A DNA stretch of 15,859 bases, taken from contig JALRDT010000077.1 of assembly GCA_023262125.1 (NCBI GenBank), positions 1 through 15,859 of the forward strand, in the 5' to 3' direction. Below the pieces are notes generated by a model. The model saw only the letters and a list, made by a program, of their open reading frames with translations, was not told the origin of the DNA and did not search any database. This document shows positions 13,892-15,859 of the stretch, one piece after another. The position numbers and the translations under genes were made by a program. The first letter of the stretch is position 1; each line of letters opens with the position of its first letter. This stretch comes from Candidatus Nanopelagicaceae bacterium (GTDB taxonomy: Bacteria; Actinomycetota; Actinomycetes; Nanopelagicales; Nanopelagicaceae).

Positions 13892-14531
13892 ACCCGATAG
13901 CCGAAAGACCAGTACTTTCAAGATGGTCGCTAACGTGTATTCCGAGCTTTTCTAGCGTGCGATAGGCAATATAAGCATTTCCTTCGCGCCATAAATATCT
14001 GAGCGATGAGTTCTCTAAATTAAATGGACCACTTTTCACTGGCGAACAGGTGGCATTTATACCTAGGTCATCTGAAATATACGTGGATCTCTTGCAGTGA
14101 TAAGGATCGGTAACAATGATGACTTCAGAAATCCCATTTAATTTAAAGTAATCGGCAAAAGCTTTTACGCTCTTTATGGTATCTCTTCCCTCTCCGATTT
14201 CTATCGCATCATTTCGTTTGATTCCATTTGCAATCAACCAACGACGACCCGCGCGTGCTTCAGTAAATCTATCCCCAGGAGCGCCGCCACCGACAGTTAC
14301 AACCTTCTCTACTAAACCATCTTTGTAAATACGTAGCGCTTCTTCCAAACGAGCTTCTAGCGCATCACTTGGACGGCCATCATATTGAGCAGCTCCCATA
14401 ACGACCGCATATTTAGAACTTGTAACCCTTGGATAATGTGCTTCATACCAAACTTGGGCAAAGAAGAAAGCTGGAATTCCAATTATTATCAAGAAAATCA
14501 AAGAAATAAATCTACGAATTAATTTAAACAT
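13884..14531 (-). CDS. DUF218 (YdcF/SanA-like) membrane-anchored protein
   Basis: This 215-residue protein has an N-terminal anchor (basic FKLIRR, then a hydrophobic segment at about 8-26) and a soluble DUF218 domain, probably outside the membrane. Family landmarks are the first strand VVMGAAQYDG (43-52), the LEARLEEAL helix (58-66), VVTVGGG (77-83), the Glu in TEARAG (90-95), GEGRDTIKS (113-121) and IVTDPYHCKRS (139-149). SanA and YdcF relatives are tied to envelope barrier or peptidoglycan-related functions in enterobacteria, but no reaction is firmly established, so I give no enzyme name. It starts nine bases after the dusB stop and ends five bases before dgt, which places it inside the operon. 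Confidence 0.85.
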   Translation of the reverse strand: MFKLIRRFISLIFLIIIGIPAFFFAQVWYEAHYPRVTSSKYAVVMGAAQYDGRPSDALEARLEEALRIYKDGLVEKVVTVGGGAPGDRFTEARAGRRWLIANGIKRNDAIEIGEGRDTIKSVKAFADYFKLNGISEVIIVTDPYHCKRSTYISDDLGINATCSPVKSGPFNLENSSLRYLWREGNAYIAYRTLEKLGIHVSDHLESTGLSAIGLG

Positions 14532-14540
14532 TTTAGATTT

Positions 14541-15698
14541 TCATCCACCGCTAAATGCATCTTCTAATTCCAAATGAACCATTTCGTCAGGATCTTTTAG
14601 CCAGCCATCTGGAAGTGTTGGAGGTCTGCCATGGCTGGTACGACCGCGAGGTTTTTCGCCAACTTCAAGTGGATAAGGCTGATCTTCTAATTGATCTAAT
14701 AAAGAACGAAATTCAGATAATGTACTAATCATGCCAAATTGACGTCGTAACTCCTGTTTTACTCTGAAACCTTTTAAATACCAGGCCATATGTTTTCTCA
14801 AATCTTTACAGCCACGATCTTCGGATTCAAAATATTCAACAATTAATTCACCGTGGCGGAACATCACTTCTCGAACTTCAAAAAGAGTAGGTAAATAACG
14901 TTCATTACTGCCATTAAATGAATTGACTAAATCTTTGAAAAGCCAAGGTCTGCCAAGGCAGCCACGCCCTACTACTACCCCGTCACATGCAGTCTCTTTA
15001 ACCATCCGAACGCCATCTTGACCTGACCAAATATCACCATTTCCGAGCACCGGTATTCCAGTTGGCCGCAAATGCTCTTTTAATTCTGCAATTGCGCTCC
15101 AATCAGCTTTTCCTTCATACATCTGAGCGGCGGTTCTAGCATGTAGCGCTACCCATGTGACTCCAGCTTGCACAGCTGAATCTGCCGCTTCTAGAAAAGT
15201 TTTATGATCACTATCAATTCCGATTCGCATCTTTACAGTTACGGGAATTCCAAATGGTTTAGCAGCCTCAACTGCATTTTTCACGATACTTGAAAATAAT
15301 TTACGTTTGAAAGGTAGAGCCGCGCCGCCACCCTTACGAGTTACTTTTGGAACCGGGCAGCCAAAATTCATATCAATATGATCTGCTAAATCTTCTTTAC
15401 CAATCATCTCTACCGCTTGGCGCATCACAGTTGGGTCTGTTCCATACAACTGCACACTTCGCGGCCATTCCCCTGCGCCTGGTTTCATTAATCTGAAAGT
15501 TTCTTCACGACGTTCGATTAGCGCACGCGCAGTCACCATTTCTGAGACAAATAAACCTGCTCCTTGTTCGCGACAAAGTTGTCTAAAAGGAGCGTTAGTA
15601 ATTCCAGCCATGGGAGCTAAGACAACTGCAGGGTCTACCTGAAAGTTGCCGTCGCGAAGTGGAAGATTTAGCAGCCGAGTAACTTCGGTGCTAGCCAT
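14541..15698 (-). CDS. dusB: tRNA-dihydrouridine synthase
   Basis: Dus enzymes use FMN and NADPH to reduce uridines to dihydrouridine in the D-loop of tRNAs. The 385 residues form a TIM barrel that begins [15 protein letters not shown] (25-39), continues with the active-site MNFGCPVPK (110-118), where Cys114 is the expected general acid, then VKMRIG (155-160) with Lys156 and [11 protein letters not shown] (186-196) with His186, and the phosphate-binding GNGDI and [11 protein letters not shown] (242-252). A helical C-terminal domain and a Pro-rich tail follow. The best-fitting subgroup is DusB by its overall layout and the actinobacterial neighbourhood. The start ATG lies inside the 3' end of glyS, a 31-base overlap in a different frame; no better start exists downstream before the conserved barrel strand. 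Confidence 0.9.
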   Translation of the reverse strand: MASTEVTRLLNLPLRDGNFQVDPAVVLAPMAGITNAPFRQLCREQGAGLFVSEMVTARALIERREETFRLMKPGAGEWPRSVQLYGTDPTVMRQAVEMIGKEDLADHIDMNFGCPVPKVTRKGGGAALPFKRKLFSSIVKNAVEAAKPFGIPVTVKMRIGIDSDHKTFLEAADSAVQAGVTWVALHARTAAQMYEGKADWSAIAELKEHLRPTGIPVLGNGDIWSGQDGVRMVKETACDGVVVGRGCLGRPWLFKDLVNSFNGSNERYLPTLFEVREVMFRHGELIVEYFESEDRGCKDLRKHMAWYLKGFRVKQELRRQFGMISTLSEFRSLLDQLEDQPYPLEVGEKPRGRTSHGRPPTLPDGWLKDPDEMVHLELEDAFSGG

Positions 15699-15859
15699 GA
15701 CTCAACCTGATCTATTGATACACGCTCTTGTGACATGGTGTCGCGTTCGCGAATTGTCACTGCATGATCATCAAGAGATTCGAAATCTACAGTGATGCAG
15801 AAAGGTGTGCCGATTTCATCTTGACGACGATAACGGCGTCCAATTGCGCCAGCATCATC
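15668..15859 (-). CDS. glyS: Glycyl-tRNA synthetase, C-terminal end (partial)
   Basis: Sixty-three C-terminal residues enter from the right edge and stop at TAA 15670-15668. The stretch is part of the class II anticodon-binding domain: [20 protein letters not shown] is the hallmark GlyRS segment, followed by [15 protein letters not shown] and a tail ending LLGC. In the single-chain dimeric GlyRS used by actinobacteria this domain recognises tRNA-Gly; the enzyme charges it with glycine. The rest of the gene lies beyond the window. It precedes dusB on the same strand and overlaps it by 31 bases, so they are probably on one mRNA. Confidence 0.93.
   Translation of the reverse strand, partial: DDAGAIGRRYRRQDEIGTPFCITVDFESLDDHAVTIRERDTMSQERVSIDQVESWLAPKLLGC

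Noticed and set aside
1..15859. Mobile elements, CRISPR arrays, phage or defence genes
   Set aside because: No transposase, integrase, spaced repeats or defence-type domains are seen; all long frames are accounted for by housekeeping, metabolic or envelope genes.

Overview
The window is a gene-dense, AT-rich (about 40% GC by eye) bacterial chromosome segment. Gene content and order point to an actinobacterium: glyS-dusB-ydcF-dgt-dnaG-tRNA-Asn is an actinobacterial arrangement, and the AT-rich composition, very short intergenic gaps and small gene set suggest a streamlined freshwater lineage such as the acI group (Nanopelagicales). That placement is an inference from content and style, not from a phylogeny. 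I see no insertion sequence, prophage, CRISPR array or plasmid gene, and no gap above 300 bases lacks a gene.

Left part, + strand (1-2015): the tail of an unrecognised gene, a small protein that resembles a detached C-terminal segment of the DNA polymerase III gamma/tau subunit, and, translationally coupled to it, a secreted GH25-type lysozyme with flanking beta-rich regions. Then comes a carbon-use block (2026-8343): glpD (- strand) diverges from glpK (+ strand) across only 39 bases, and glpK is followed by the Leloir genes galT-galE-galK, joined by 4-base stop/start overlaps. Together these turn glycerol into dihydroxyacetone phosphate and galactose into glucose 1-phosphate.

Right part, - strand (8366-15859): transcription runs right to left. 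The end of glyS overlaps dusB, followed by a DUF218 membrane protein, dgt and dnaG (dgt/dnaG overlap by 4 bases), then tRNA-Asn(GTT), an unusual DoxX-like/Rieske fusion, an HtrA-type serine protease and a single-domain ACT protein. This side combines translation, tRNA modification, dNTP control and replication priming with two envelope proteins.

The strongest extra-genic pattern is regulatory. First genes of transcription units carry a TANNNT (or near) -10 element ending 6 to 9 bases before the start codon with no convincing Shine-Dalgarno, as expected for leaderless or near-leaderless mRNAs; several internal genes instead start by stop/start overlap. The most striking single element is a perfect 18-bp inverted repeat at 8592-8643 that looks like the htrA terminator, holds the next gene's start codon in one arm and that gene's -10 promoter in its 16-base loop. 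The genes are mostly housekeeping; I found no convincing wholly new system, but the inverted repeat, the DoxX-Rieske fusion and the stand-alone gamma/tau-like protein deserve follow-up.
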